A stretch of 64,000 bases of DNA from Myxococcales bacterium (GTDB lineage Bacteria; Myxococcota_A; Polyangia; Polyangiales; Polyangiaceae). Below the pieces are notes generated by a model. It was not told the DNA's origin. It saw only the letters and a program-made list of their open reading frames with translations, and searched no databases. The translations under genes were made by a program, and so were the position numbers. Of the stretch, positions 52,115 to 61,609 are shown piece by piece (within the stretch, counting starts at the first letter, position 1; every line of letters starts with the position of its first letter). The stretch is from positions 2,480,001-2,544,000 of the forward strand of contig JADJQX010000007.1 in assembly GCA_016712525.1 (NCBI GenBank), in the 5' to 3' direction.

Positions 52115-53917
52115 ATGACCGACCCCCCGACCGAAGGCCCGGTCTCGCTCGGCCCCCGCTCGCTCCCGCCGCCGGGAATGACGCTCCCCGCGCCGCCTCC
52201 GGGGAGCTTCTACACGCGCGTACCCGGGCTCTGGGTGCTCCGCCACTACCGCGCAGCGTACCTGCGAGACGACGTGGTCGCGGGCCTCGTGCTGACTGCG
52301 CTCCTCGTCCCCGCAGGCATGGCGTACGCCGAGGCCGCTGGCCTCCCCGCCGTGACGGGTCTCTACGCCACCATCGCCCCGCTCGTCGCGTACGCGATCT
52401 TCGGGCCGTCCCGCATCATGGTGCTCGGCCCCGACTCGGCGCTCGCGGGCCTCGTCGCCTCCGCCATCGCGCAGAAGGCCCACGGCGATCCGGAGCGCGC
52501 CATGGAGCTCGCCGCGGTGCTCGCCCTGCTCACGGGGGCGACGTGCGTGGCCGCGGGGCTCCTCAAGGCCGGCTTCGTGACGGACCTCCTGTCGAAGCCT
52601 GTACGTGTAGGCTACACCAACGGCATCGCGGTCGCCGTGCTCGTGTCGCAGCTCCCTCGCCTCTGCGGGTTCTCCGCCGGAGGGGGCAACGTGCTCGAGT
52701 CGCTCGCCGCCTTCGCGCGCGGGGTCGCCGAGGGCAAGGCCAAACCCCAGGCTATCGCGATAGGCCTCGGGGGCCTCGGGCTCATCCTCGTCCTCAAGAA
52801 GAAGGCGAAGAAGATCCCCGGCGTCCTCTTCGCGGTGGTGGGCGCCATCGCCGCCACCAAGCTCGCGGGGCTCGCGAGCACGATCCCAGTGGTGGGCGAG
52901 GTGCCGCACGGCTTCCCGACACCGAAGCTGCCGTCGATGTCGTGGGACGACCTCGGTGACCTGCTCGTCGCGTCGCTCGGCATCGCGCTCCTCTCCTTCG
53001 CCGACACCACGGTGCTCTCGCGCACGTTCGCCGCGCGCGGGCGCTACAAGGTCGACGCGAGCCAGGAGCTCGTCGGGCTCGGCCTCGCGAACGTGGCGGC
53101 GGGGCTCTTTCGCGGGTTCCCCATCTCGGCGAGCTCGTCGCGCACGCCGGTGGCCGAGGCCTCGGGGGCCAAGTCGCAGGTGACGGGGCTCGTCGGCGCA
53201 GCGGCCATCGTGCTCGTGCTCCTGCTCGCCCCCGGAGCCCTCAAAGACCTCCCGACGACGGCGCTCGCGGCGGTGGTCATCGCGGCGGCGATCGGCCTCT
53301 TCGACCTGAAGGCGATGCGGGGGTTCAAGCGCTTTCGCTTCGCCGACTTCGTCCTGTCGCTCGTCGCCCTAGGGTCGGTCGCGTTCTTCGGCGCGCTCCG
53401 CGGGATCGCCTTCGCGGTCGCTGTCTCGCTGCTCGATTTCGTGCGGAGAGCGTGGCGCCCCCATGACGCCGTCTTGGGGCGCGCGCCGGGGGTGAAGGGC
53501 TACCACGACATCCGCAGGTACCCGAAGGCCGTCACGGTGCCGGGCCTCTTGCTCTTCCGGTGGGACGCGCCGCTCTTCTTCGCCAACGCCGACTCGTTCC
53601 GGGAGCGTGTGATGGCGCTCGTCGGCGAGTCCTCGCTTCCCATCCGTTGGGTGGTCGTCGCGGCCGAGCCGATCACCGACGTCGACACCACCGCGGCCGA
53701 CATGCTCGAGGAGCTCGACAAGGAGCTCGCGGCGTACGGGGCCGAGCTCGCGTTCGCCGAGCTCAAGGACCCGGTGAAAGATCGCCTCGAGCGCTACGGC
53801 CTCCACGCCCGCATCGGGCACGAGTTCTTCTTCCCGACCGTGGGCGTCGCCGTGAAGGCGTACGTCGAGCGCCACGACGTGCCCTGGTCGGACTGGGAGA
53901 ACGAGGCCGCTAAGTAG
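52115..53917 (+). CDS. SulP-family anion transporter with STAS domain
   Basis: A 600-aa transporter. Two membrane halves include VVAGLVLTALLVPAGMAYAE and PSRIMVLGPDSALAGLVASA, both typical SulP signatures, and the C-terminal 120 residues form a cytoplasmic STAS domain (VTVPGLLLFRWDAPLFFANA; EPITDVDTTAADMLEELDKE). SulP proteins import sulfate or bicarbonate, or exchange anions. Given the cysteine-synthase-family enzyme immediately upstream, sulfate is an attractive guess. Confidence 0.88.
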   Translation: MTDPPTEGPVSLGPRSLPPPGMTLPAPPPGSFYTRVPGLWVLRHYRAAYLRDDVVAGLVLTALLVPAGMAYAEAAGLPAVTGLYATIAPLVAYAIFGPSRIMVLGPDSALAGLVASAIAQKAHGDPERAMELAAVLALLTGATCVAAGLLKAGFVTDLLSKPVRVGYTNGIAVAVLVSQLPRLCGFSAGGGNVLESLAAFARGVAEGKAKPQAIAIGLGGLGLILVLKKKAKKIPGVLFAVVGAIAATKLAGLASTIPVVGEVPHGFPTPKLPSMSWDDLGDLLVASLGIALLSFADTTVLSRTFAARGRYKVDASQELVGLGLANVAAGLFRGFPISASSSRTPVAEASGAKSQVTGLVGAAAIVLVLLLAPGALKDLPTTALAAVVIAAAIGLFDLKAMRGFKRFRFADFVLSLVALGSVAFFGALRGIAFAVAVSLLDFVRRAWRPHDAVLGRAPGVKGYHDIRRYPKAVTVPGLLLFRWDAPLFFANADSFRERVMALVGESSLPIRWVVVAAEPITDVDTTAADMLEELDKELAAYGAELAFAELKDPVKDRLERYGLHARIGHEFFFPTVGVAVKAYVERHDVPWSDWENEAAK

Positions 53918-53944
53918 CCGTAACCACTTTGTTTTTCGCTACTT
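53912..53944. terminator. Possible bidirectional terminator between convergent genes
   Basis: AAGTAGC (53912-53918) and GCTACTT (53938-53944) form a 7-bp stem over a 19-base loop, overlapping both stop codons. Weak on its own, but a GTTTTTC run lies inside the loop. Confidence 0.4.
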
Positions 53945-54574
53945 CACCGAAGTACCCGCCGTGCCCTGTGCGTCGGCGGGGGTGAACGCGAACGGGTAGC
54001 TCACGAGCACCTCGCCGCGATCGGGCTGGGGGAACGTGAGCGACGCGACCGCCTTCGTGAGGCACTGCCCGACCGACTTGTCGGTGAGATCGCCGCCCGC
54101 CACGGTGACGGCCTTCGGCGCGCCGTTCTTGTCGATCGTGAACTTCACCGTGACGCGCCCGGCGAGCGTGGGGTTCTTCTGGAGGGCGGCCTGGTAGCAG
54201 GCGAGAAACTTCGCGTTCGCGTTCCGCACGACGCGGCGGATGGTGTCGGGGGCGAGCGCGCTGCTCGCCTTGGCGGCCGCGGCCGGCGAGGGCTTGGTCG
54301 CGTCGTTCTTGGCGCCCGCGAGCTCGGTGACCGTCACGTCGCCCGAGACGTAGTCCTTCTCGGGAGCGCCCTCGGGCGCGGGCGTGGGCGCGGGCCCTGC
54401 CGTCGCCACCGGGGTGGCCGGGGCCTCGTTGTGCGGCATGGCCGGCTGCGCGGGAGCTTGAGCCCCGGGGTTCTCCACGGCCGAGGCCGCCGACGGCGAC
54501 GACTCGGACTTCGCGCACCCTGCGCCGACCATGACGACCATCGACCCCACGATCAGCGCTCGCACCTTGCTCAT
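53939..54574 (-). CDS. Lipoprotein with AgmX/TonB-like C-terminal domain
   Basis: A 211-aa predicted lipoprotein (lipobox VGAGCAKS, Cys20), an Ala/Pro/Glu-rich linker and a C-terminal domain (NPTLAGRVTVKFTIDKNGAP, then VSYPFAFTPADAQGTAG) of the TonB-C-like type found in Myxococcus AgmX/PglI proteins. Similar in layout to the lipoprotein at 20997. Convergent with the SulP gene, 21 bases apart. Confidence 0.75.
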   Translation of the reverse strand: MSKVRALIVGSMVVMVGAGCAKSESSPSAASAVENPGAQAPAQPAMPHNEAPATPVATAGPAPTPAPEGAPEKDYVSGDVTVTELAGAKNDATKPSPAAAAKASSALAPDTIRRVVRNANAKFLACYQAALQKNPTLAGRVTVKFTIDKNGAPKAVTVAGGDLTDKSVGQCLTKAVASLTFPQPDRGEVLVSYPFAFTPADAQGTAGTSVK

Positions 54575-54626
54575 GGATGGGGAGCGTAGCACCCCCGAGC
54601 GCGCCGAGGCGACGCCGACGGTGCGG

Positions 54627-55880
54627 TCATGTGGAAGGGCGGGCGGACGTACCGGGGCGCTCGAAGCTCGGACCGACGAGCACGAGCACGATCCCCGACG
54701 CGACCGTCGCGACGGCCATGAGGACGGCGAGCGGACCGGCGAACGCCCCGCGCCCCGCGCCCGTGAGCAAGCCGGTAACGATGGCCGCTCCGTAGACCGC
54801 GAACGCATGGGCGGCGCCCGCGACTCCGGCCCCACGCGACGACGTGGTCGTGAGCACGAGACCGAGCGCGCATGGGAAAAACAGGGCCTCGGCGGCGGCA
54901 CCGCCGAACGACCCGAGCACCGCCACGGGCGCGAGCTTCAGCCCCGCCCCGAGCACCTGCACCATCACGAGCGCGCCGACGGCGCATGCACCGACGCCCA
55001 TGAGCCGCGAGACGGAGAAGCGTGCCCCCGTGAGCGCGAGCGCGAGCGCGACGCCGAACACGACGAGGGCTGCGCCGCACTCGAGCACCGGCGCGAAGCG
55101 AGACACGGTCGTGAAGAGCCCCGACGTCGCCGAGCCGCCGTCGAACAGGAAGCCGTAGAAGGCATCGGAGCCGGCTTGAGAAGCGGTCGCTGCGGCTACA
55201 CCCGACAGGAGGACGAGGCCGAGCACCTCGAGCCGCGGAGGCGCCACCCCGGGAACCACGACGGGCAACGGCCGATAGGGATCGGCACCTCCGGGAGCGA
55301 GAGTGGCCTCTCCCGAAGGCCACACGAACGGCTCGCCGGGGTACGCTACGGCGACCACGGCGGAGAGGACGGCGGCGACCACGACGGCGACGAGGAGCGC
55401 TGCGCCGAGCGCGCCCGGGCTCGAGGTGGACGCCCCCCCGACGAGGCCGCCCAGGAACCCACCGAGGTTCGAGACGAACCCCACGGCGGCCCCGACCGCG
55501 GCCCCCTGCCACAAACGCGCCTCCCCGCGGAGCTCCTCGGCGAGCGCCACGAAGACGAGCGGGCGTAGGAGCGCACCGACGAAGGCCGCGAGCACGACCG
55601 CCGGTCCCACGCTCACGAGCCCCAAACCCTGCGCGAGCACGAGCCCCATGGTGACCGCGGGCGAGACGACGCGGCGGCGCACGAAGAACGCGAGGAGCCC
55701 TCCGACCACGAAGCCGACGAGCAACGCCGCGCTGGACACCGTGCGCACCATGCCGATCGACGCCATCGACAGGCCCTCGTCGCGGAGCCTCATGGCCATG
55801 GTGGACCGTAGGCCGTAGTACGCGAAGCGCTCGAGGAAGACCCACGACACGAGGAGCACGAGAGGGACGACCCGGCGCAT
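54627..55880 (-). CDS. POT/PTR-like peptide transporter
   Basis: A 417-aa membrane protein with about 12 helices. FLERFAYYGLRSTMAMRLRD near the start is the POT-family signature region (the ERFAYYG segment), and a second half repeats the major facilitator pattern. Proton-coupled peptide uptake is the family norm, but the conserved ExxER motif is only partly recognisable. Shorter than typical POT (about 450-500 residues). Upstream of and unrelated in strand spacing to the ABC-exporter operon. Confidence 0.7.
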   Translation of the reverse strand: MRRVVPLVLLVSWVFLERFAYYGLRSTMAMRLRDEGLSMASIGMVRTVSSAALLVGFVVGGLLAFFVRRRVVSPAVTMGLVLAQGLGLVSVGPAVVLAAFVGALLRPLVFVALAEELRGEARLWQGAAVGAAVGFVSNLGGFLGGLVGGASTSSPGALGAALLVAVVVAAVLSAVVAVAYPGEPFVWPSGEATLAPGGADPYRPLPVVVPGVAPPRLEVLGLVLLSGVAAATASQAGSDAFYGFLFDGGSATSGLFTTVSRFAPVLECGAALVVFGVALALALTGARFSVSRLMGVGACAVGALVMVQVLGAGLKLAPVAVLGSFGGAAAEALFFPCALGLVLTTTSSRGAGVAGAAHAFAVYGAAIVTGLLTGAGRGAFAGPLAVLMAVATVASGIVLVLVGPSFERPGTSARPST

Positions 55881-55926
55881 GCGCCGAAGCTACCGCGGGT
55901 CGCCCGCACACGCTCCTTTTTGGGCC

Positions 55927-57132
55927 TCAGAACACGACGCGCACACCTTCGACCACCTTGTCGGTCGGGTGGACGACGACACGCTCGCCGCGCGTGAGGC
56001 CCGAGAGCACCTGCGCCATCGTGCCGTTGCGGCGCCCGAGCTTGACCTTGCGCTGGTGCACCTTGCCGCCCTCGACGACGAAGACGCCGAAGTCGTCGCC
56101 GATGCGGAAGAGGGCCCCGTCGGGGACGGTAAGCACGTTCGCTTCGTCCCACACGAGGATGCGAGCCTCGACACGGAACCCGTCGCCGAGGCCGCGCCAC
56201 CTGTCGATGGGCTCGTCGAGATCGACGATGGCGTTCACGCGCGACTCCTCGACGCCGAGGGCCGACATCTTCACGAACGCCGAGGGCTCGATGCGCCGAA
56301 TGTGGGCGGCGAGGGGGTAGTCGCCACCCCAGCGCTCGATGGTGACACGCGCGCCGGGCTTGATGTGGAGCGCGTCGATCGTGAGCACGTCGATGGCGAT
56401 CTCGAGGGCGTCGGGATCTCCCACCTCGACGAGGGGCGTCCCCGGACCGACGACGCCTTCGCTCGCCTGGAGCACCTTGAGGATCACGCCGGCCGTGGGC
56501 GAGGTGACGTCGAACACGTCGTCGCTCTTCGTGCGTTTGCCTCGATCCGCCGCGGCCCGGGCGCTCGTCAGCTCGTGGACCGCGATGTCGGCGCCGAACT
56601 TCGTCGAGGCGAGCTCCTGCTTTCGCGCGCGGACGAGCAGCTCGGCCCGCTCGAGCTCGATGGGCGGGACGGTCTTGGAGGCGACGAGGTCCTTGGCGCG
56701 GGCGAGGTCGGCCTCGGCCGAATCGAGCGAGATCTTGGCGCGATCGATCGCCGAGCGCGACTGGAGCACCCCCGCGTTCGCCGAGGCGACCCGCGCGTCC
56801 GCGATGGCCGACGAGCGTGGGTCGGCGAGCGGCGTCTCGGCGGGGAGGATCCGAGCCAGCACCGTCTTCGTGGTCACGGGATCTCCCGCGCGGAGCTCGA
56901 TGCGCGAGAGGCGCCCGCCGAGCGGCGCGCCGACGACGTACCGGTCCTTCACGCGGGTGCGACCGTCCTCGTCGACGGTCACGCGGAGCGGGCCGAGGAC
57001 CACCTCGGCGCTCTCGACCACGAGGGGCTTCGGCATCCACGCGTACACGAGGAGGGAGGCGAGCGCGAGCACCACCGCGGCGGTCACGGCACGGGACACC
57101 CAACGGCTCTTCTTCTTCTTTTCCATGGTCAT
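55927..57132 (-). CDS. HlyD/RND-type periplasmic adaptor of ABC exporter
   Basis: A 401-aa adaptor protein: one N-terminal membrane helix (WVSRAVTAAVVLALASLLVY), a barrel-sandwich lipoyl-like region (VVGAPLGGRLSRIELRAGD), a long coiled-coil helical hairpin (residues about 110-220) and a beta barrel ending GLTRGERVVVHPTDKV. Such proteins link an inner-membrane exporter to an outer-membrane channel. It overlaps the permease by ATGA and is the last gene of the exporter operon. Confidence 0.88.
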   Translation of the reverse strand: MTMEKKKKSRWVSRAVTAAVVLALASLLVYAWMPKPLVVESAEVVLGPLRVTVDEDGRTRVKDRYVVGAPLGGRLSRIELRAGDPVTTKTVLARILPAETPLADPRSSAIADARVASANAGVLQSRSAIDRAKISLDSAEADLARAKDLVASKTVPPIELERAELLVRARKQELASTKFGADIAVHELTSARAAADRGKRTKSDDVFDVTSPTAGVILKVLQASEGVVGPGTPLVEVGDPDALEIAIDVLTIDALHIKPGARVTIERWGGDYPLAAHIRRIEPSAFVKMSALGVEESRVNAIVDLDEPIDRWRGLGDGFRVEARILVWDEANVLTVPDGALFRIGDDFGVFVVEGGKVHQRKVKLGRRNGTMAQVLSGLTRGERVVVHPTDKVVEGVRVVF

Positions 57133-59485
57133 TCTCGGGTCTTCAGCACCCCGACGAGGTCGAGGGCGTCGAGCTTGCGGCGCACGAAGAGCGCGCTCGC
57201 GAGGGCAGAGGCGACGACCACGCTCACGGCGTAGGCGTACGTTCGGAGAGAGATCACGACGGGGAAGCGGACCTGCTCGACGTCGACCGACGACATCATC
57301 GCCACGGCGAAGAAGCGGCCCATCGGGAGGCCCATCGGGACGGACAAGAGCACGATGACGAAGAGCTCGCCGAGCAGGATCGAGGACACCTCGGCCCGCG
57401 TGAAGCCGAGCACGCGCAGGCTCGCGAGCTCGCGGCTCCGCATCGAGAGCGACACCCGCGCCGTGTTGTAGACGACCCCGACGGAGATGATCGCGGCGAA
57501 CACGGTGAGGATCGCCGAGAAGAGCAGCATGCTCTCGGCGGTCTGGTCGCGGAAGGCGGCGACGACGTCGGCTCTCCGCCCCGTGCCCATCACGAGGGGG
57601 ACCTTGGCGAGGCGCGCCTCGATGCCCTCGCTCTCGCGCGGGTCGAGCGCGAGGTAGGCCATGTTCACCGTGAGGTCCTCGCCGAGCACCGAGGCGAGCT
57701 TCCCTATCTCCATCGTACCAGTGAGGCCCATCATGTCGTCGACCACGCCGGCGACCGGCAAACGCAGCGTCTTTCGGGCCCCCTCGAGCACCTCGATCGA
57801 GAGCTCGTCGCCCGGGCGAATGTCGAGCACTTCCGCGAGCTTCGACGAGAGGACGACGCCCTCTACGGGGGGCACCAGCACCTTCCCGTGCACGTCGACG
57901 ACGCGGCGGAGGGTGGCGTCGCGCGAGCGCCCCGTGAGGCTACCTTCGCGAAAGTGGTGACCGTGCCGGAAGCGCACGCCGACGTTCCGCTCCGCCTCCA
58001 CACGCAGCACGCCGGGCATCGCACGGATGGCGCCGAGGTCGTGCACCGGCACGGGCTTCGCGAGGGTCACGAGCAGATCCTCGCGTACGCCGCGGGCGAA
58101 CTGCACGTCCATGAAGAAGTCGATGACGTCGCTCGAGAAGAGCCCGAGCACGAGCACCGCCATGGCCGTCGAGACGCCGAACGCGGCGAGCAGCATACGG
58201 AGGGGTCGGCGGAGCATGTCTCGGAGCACCATGCGCGCGGCCGTCCCGAACGGGCGAAAGAGGCCGAAGCGCTCCGCGAGGGAGGAGCCGTAGACGGGGG
58301 GAGAAGGCGGGCTCATGGCCTCGGCGGGCGGCAGCCTGGCGACGCTCCACACGGTGCGGAGGGCTCCGAAGGCGGCCGAGCCGAGGCTCACGAGCACGCC
58401 GACGGCGACGAGGTCTCCCTCGAGCCGGAACGCGAGATCGGGGAAGCGGAAGTACGGCCGATACATCTCCGTCCACGACACGCCGACCCAGTGGCCGAGC
58501 GGGAGCCCCGACACGATGCCCACGGCGACGATGACCCCCATGAGCTCCAAGTAGTGACGCCCGAGCTCGAGCCCCGTGTACCCCAGGGCCTTGAGCACGG
58601 CGATTTGTCCACGCTGGAGCTCGATGAGGCGGGCGAGCACGACGTTCAGCAGGAACGCGGCGACGCCGAGGAAAATCGCGGGGACGATGACCCCCATGCC
58701 TCGGAGCTGCGACAGCTCCCCTTGAAGCATCTTGTTCGAGAGCTGCTTCTCCCGAGCGACGGCGCCTCGCCCGCCGTAGGGCGCGAGCACCCGATCGACG
58801 TTCGCGAGCACCGTGCGCTCCGAAGCCCCCGGGCGGAGGCGGAGCACGACGTCGTTGAACATGCCCTCTTTGCGGAAGGCCGCCGAGAGCGCGGGCCGGG
58901 CCATCCAGAACACACCGAAGCGCTTGTCGTCGTTGGACATCATCGCGCCGGACATCACGAACACGTGCTCCGGCGACATGGCGGTGCCGGCGATCGTGAG
59001 CTCGTACCTGCGCCCGTCGAGCACCACGGGGATCCTGTCGCCGGGCGCGAGGCGGTTCGCCTTGGCGAAGGACTCGCTCACCAAGATCTCGTCCGACCGC
59101 GACGGGTCGACCATGCGACCTTGGCGGATCCGCACGCCGTTCAGCGGGGGCTCTCCGCGGTCCGGGAGGGAGACCACGAGGCCCGCAGCGGGCTTGCGCT
59201 CGTCGAGGGGGAATGTCCCACGCTCGACGACACGCGTGTACACCGTCGCAACGCCGTCGATCTCTTCGATCTGGGCCGCCACGGCCTCGGGGGCGCGGTC
59301 GATCGTCGCGAAGACGTCGGCCATGCGCTCTTCTTCGTAGTAGCGCGCGCACGATCCGGAGAGCGATCGGTAGGTTCCGACCGCCGCCACGTAGCTCGCG
59401 ACGCCGCACGCGACGACGAGCGCGATCGTGACGAGCTGCCCCTTGAGGAGCATCACGTCGCGAAGGAGCTTCCGCGTGAGCGCGG

Positions 59486-59492
<7 letters not shown>
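57129..59492 (-). CDS. ABC exporter permease, MacB/FtsX-like (two repeats)
   Basis: A 787-aa permease with two MacB/FtsX repeats: each has an N-terminal membrane helix, a large periplasmic domain and three C-terminal helices. Helices include LVTIALVVACGVASYVAAVG, AIFLGVAAFLLNVVLARLIE and FVIVLLSVPMGLPMGRFFAV. MacB-type permeases export substrates such as lipoproteins, antibiotics or peptides using the mechanical stroke of the ATPase. The ATG overlaps the ATPase stop (ATGGTGA) and the stop overlaps the adaptor start. Confidence 0.88.
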
Positions 59493-60195
<703 letters not shown>

Positions 60196-60199
<4 letters not shown>

Positions 60200-60414
60200 C
60201 CGCGCTCGCGCAGGGGGCGCTTCAGCACGAACGTGGCGCCGTGCGAGTAGCCGTGAGTCGAGCGCTGGACCGCAGATGCCACCTCCCACCCGTCCTTCCC
60301 CAGCGGCGCGAGGATCGCTTCGAGCCGCTCCGACACGAGCCCATCATTTTCGACGTGAATGGCCTTGTACTCCCACATGCCCGGGACGTCTGGAAGATTC
60401 GTGCCAGGAGGCAT
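60196..60414 (-). CDS. Small DUF4177-like protein
   Basis: A 72-aa protein with the compact DUF4177 pattern: MWEYKAIHV, then GLVSERLEAILAPLGKDGWE and a final strand ATFVLKRP. It has no membrane segment and its role is unknown. It is the first gene of the exporter operon. Start may be at the internal Met (60378). Confidence 0.6.
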
Positions 60415-60556
60415 GACGCGCCGGGGACGCGGATCGACGGCGCGCGGCGGGGAGTCGCTTGCGCCTCACACGCAACGTTTGCAGCACGAGGGGCAAGAGC
60501 GCACCGATCGTGGCCCCCCAGCGTTGTCATGCGCCTTGCTTCGGGCTCGATGGATC

Positions 60557-61609
60557 ATGGCTTCACCGTTCTCCGCCTGTGCGCTCGTGTGCCCCCGTTG
60601 CCGGCACGTCGACGGTGCGGGCACCCTCGTCGTGGGAGACCTCGTCGACCAGCGGACGCGAGCCAAGGCGATCCCGGGCGAGCTCGACGCGAGCTTCGCG
60701 CTCGAGTGCACACGCTGCACGGCGAGCTACCCCGTGGTGCGCGGGATCCCCATCGTGCTTCCCTCCCCCGAGGCGCTGACCCTCGAGCACACACCGCTCG
60801 GGGACCTCACCGAGGCGCCCTTGGAGACCCGGCTCGCGGCCCTCGACGGGCACGCCCCTGCGAGCGAGCTCGTTCGTTCGAGCGCGAGGCTCGGGCGTTG
60901 GGCCATGGCCCACTTTCGGGACCACGCGGAGGCGCGGCTCGGGCACGCGTCTCCTTTCGACGCCCAAGACGGCGCGATTCATCCGGTCGAGGTCGTCGCG
61001 TGGCTCGAGGCGCTCTCGCCCGCGTCCGACGGCGACGTGCTCGGTGTCATGGGCTCCGGGCCGGGGCGCGAGGCGTGGGAGTCCACGTGCGCGACGCTGC
61101 TCGTCGACGCGCATCTCCCGTCGCTCCTCTTGTCGCGTAGGCTCGCGCGCGAAGGGGCCGTGGACGTCGCCGTCCCGCGCGACCCTCGGAGCTTTCGAGG
61201 CGTTCGGATCTCTTGGCCCGAGAGGCCGAAGGCCGACGTGGCGTGGGTATGTGCCGACGTGCACGATCCTCCTTTTCGGGCCGGGGCGTTCACCCGCACG
61301 CTCGCCGAGAACCTGCTCGACTCGGTCGCCGATCCGACGCTCGTGTTTCGGCAGCTCGGGGCCCTCACCGCGCCGGGGGGCCCGCTCGTCGTGACCTCGC
61401 CGTTCGCGTTCCGCGAGGAGGTCACCCCCGTCGAACGTTGGCTCGGTGACGCTCGGACCTCGGCCCCCGACGCCCTGGTCGCCCTGGCGGAGGTGAGCCG
61501 GCTCCGCCTCCAAGCGCGGCGGGAGCTTCCATTTACCCTGCGAGCCCACGATCGTGAGGCTGCGGCCTACGCGAGCCTCGGCCTCGCCTTTCGAAAGGAT
61601 GCGCGATGA
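60557..61609 (+). CDS. Zinc-ribbon and SAM-methyltransferase-like protein
   Basis: A 350-aa protein. It begins with two CXXC pairs (CPRC near residue 12 and CTRC near 51) in a Trm112/zinc-ribbon-like domain (ASYPVVRGIPIVLPSPEALT). A Rossmann region follows with GVMGSGPGREAWE as motif I, VAWVCADVHDPPFR and TLAENLLDSVADP as later motifs of a class I methyltransferase. Substrate unknown. Its stop overlaps the PAAR protein start by ATGA. Confidence 0.7.
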   Translation: MASPFSACALVCPRCRHVDGAGTLVVGDLVDQRTRAKAIPGELDASFALECTRCTASYPVVRGIPIVLPSPEALTLEHTPLGDLTEAPLETRLAALDGHAPASELVRSSARLGRWAMAHFRDHAEARLGHASPFDAQDGAIHPVEVVAWLEALSPASDGDVLGVMGSGPGREAWESTCATLLVDAHLPSLLLSRRLAREGAVDVAVPRDPRSFRGVRISWPERPKADVAWVCADVHDPPFRAGAFTRTLAENLLDSVADPTLVFRQLGALTAPGGPLVVTSPFAFREEVTPVERWLGDARTSAPDALVALAEVSRLRLQARRELPFTLRAHDREAAAYASLGLAFRKDAR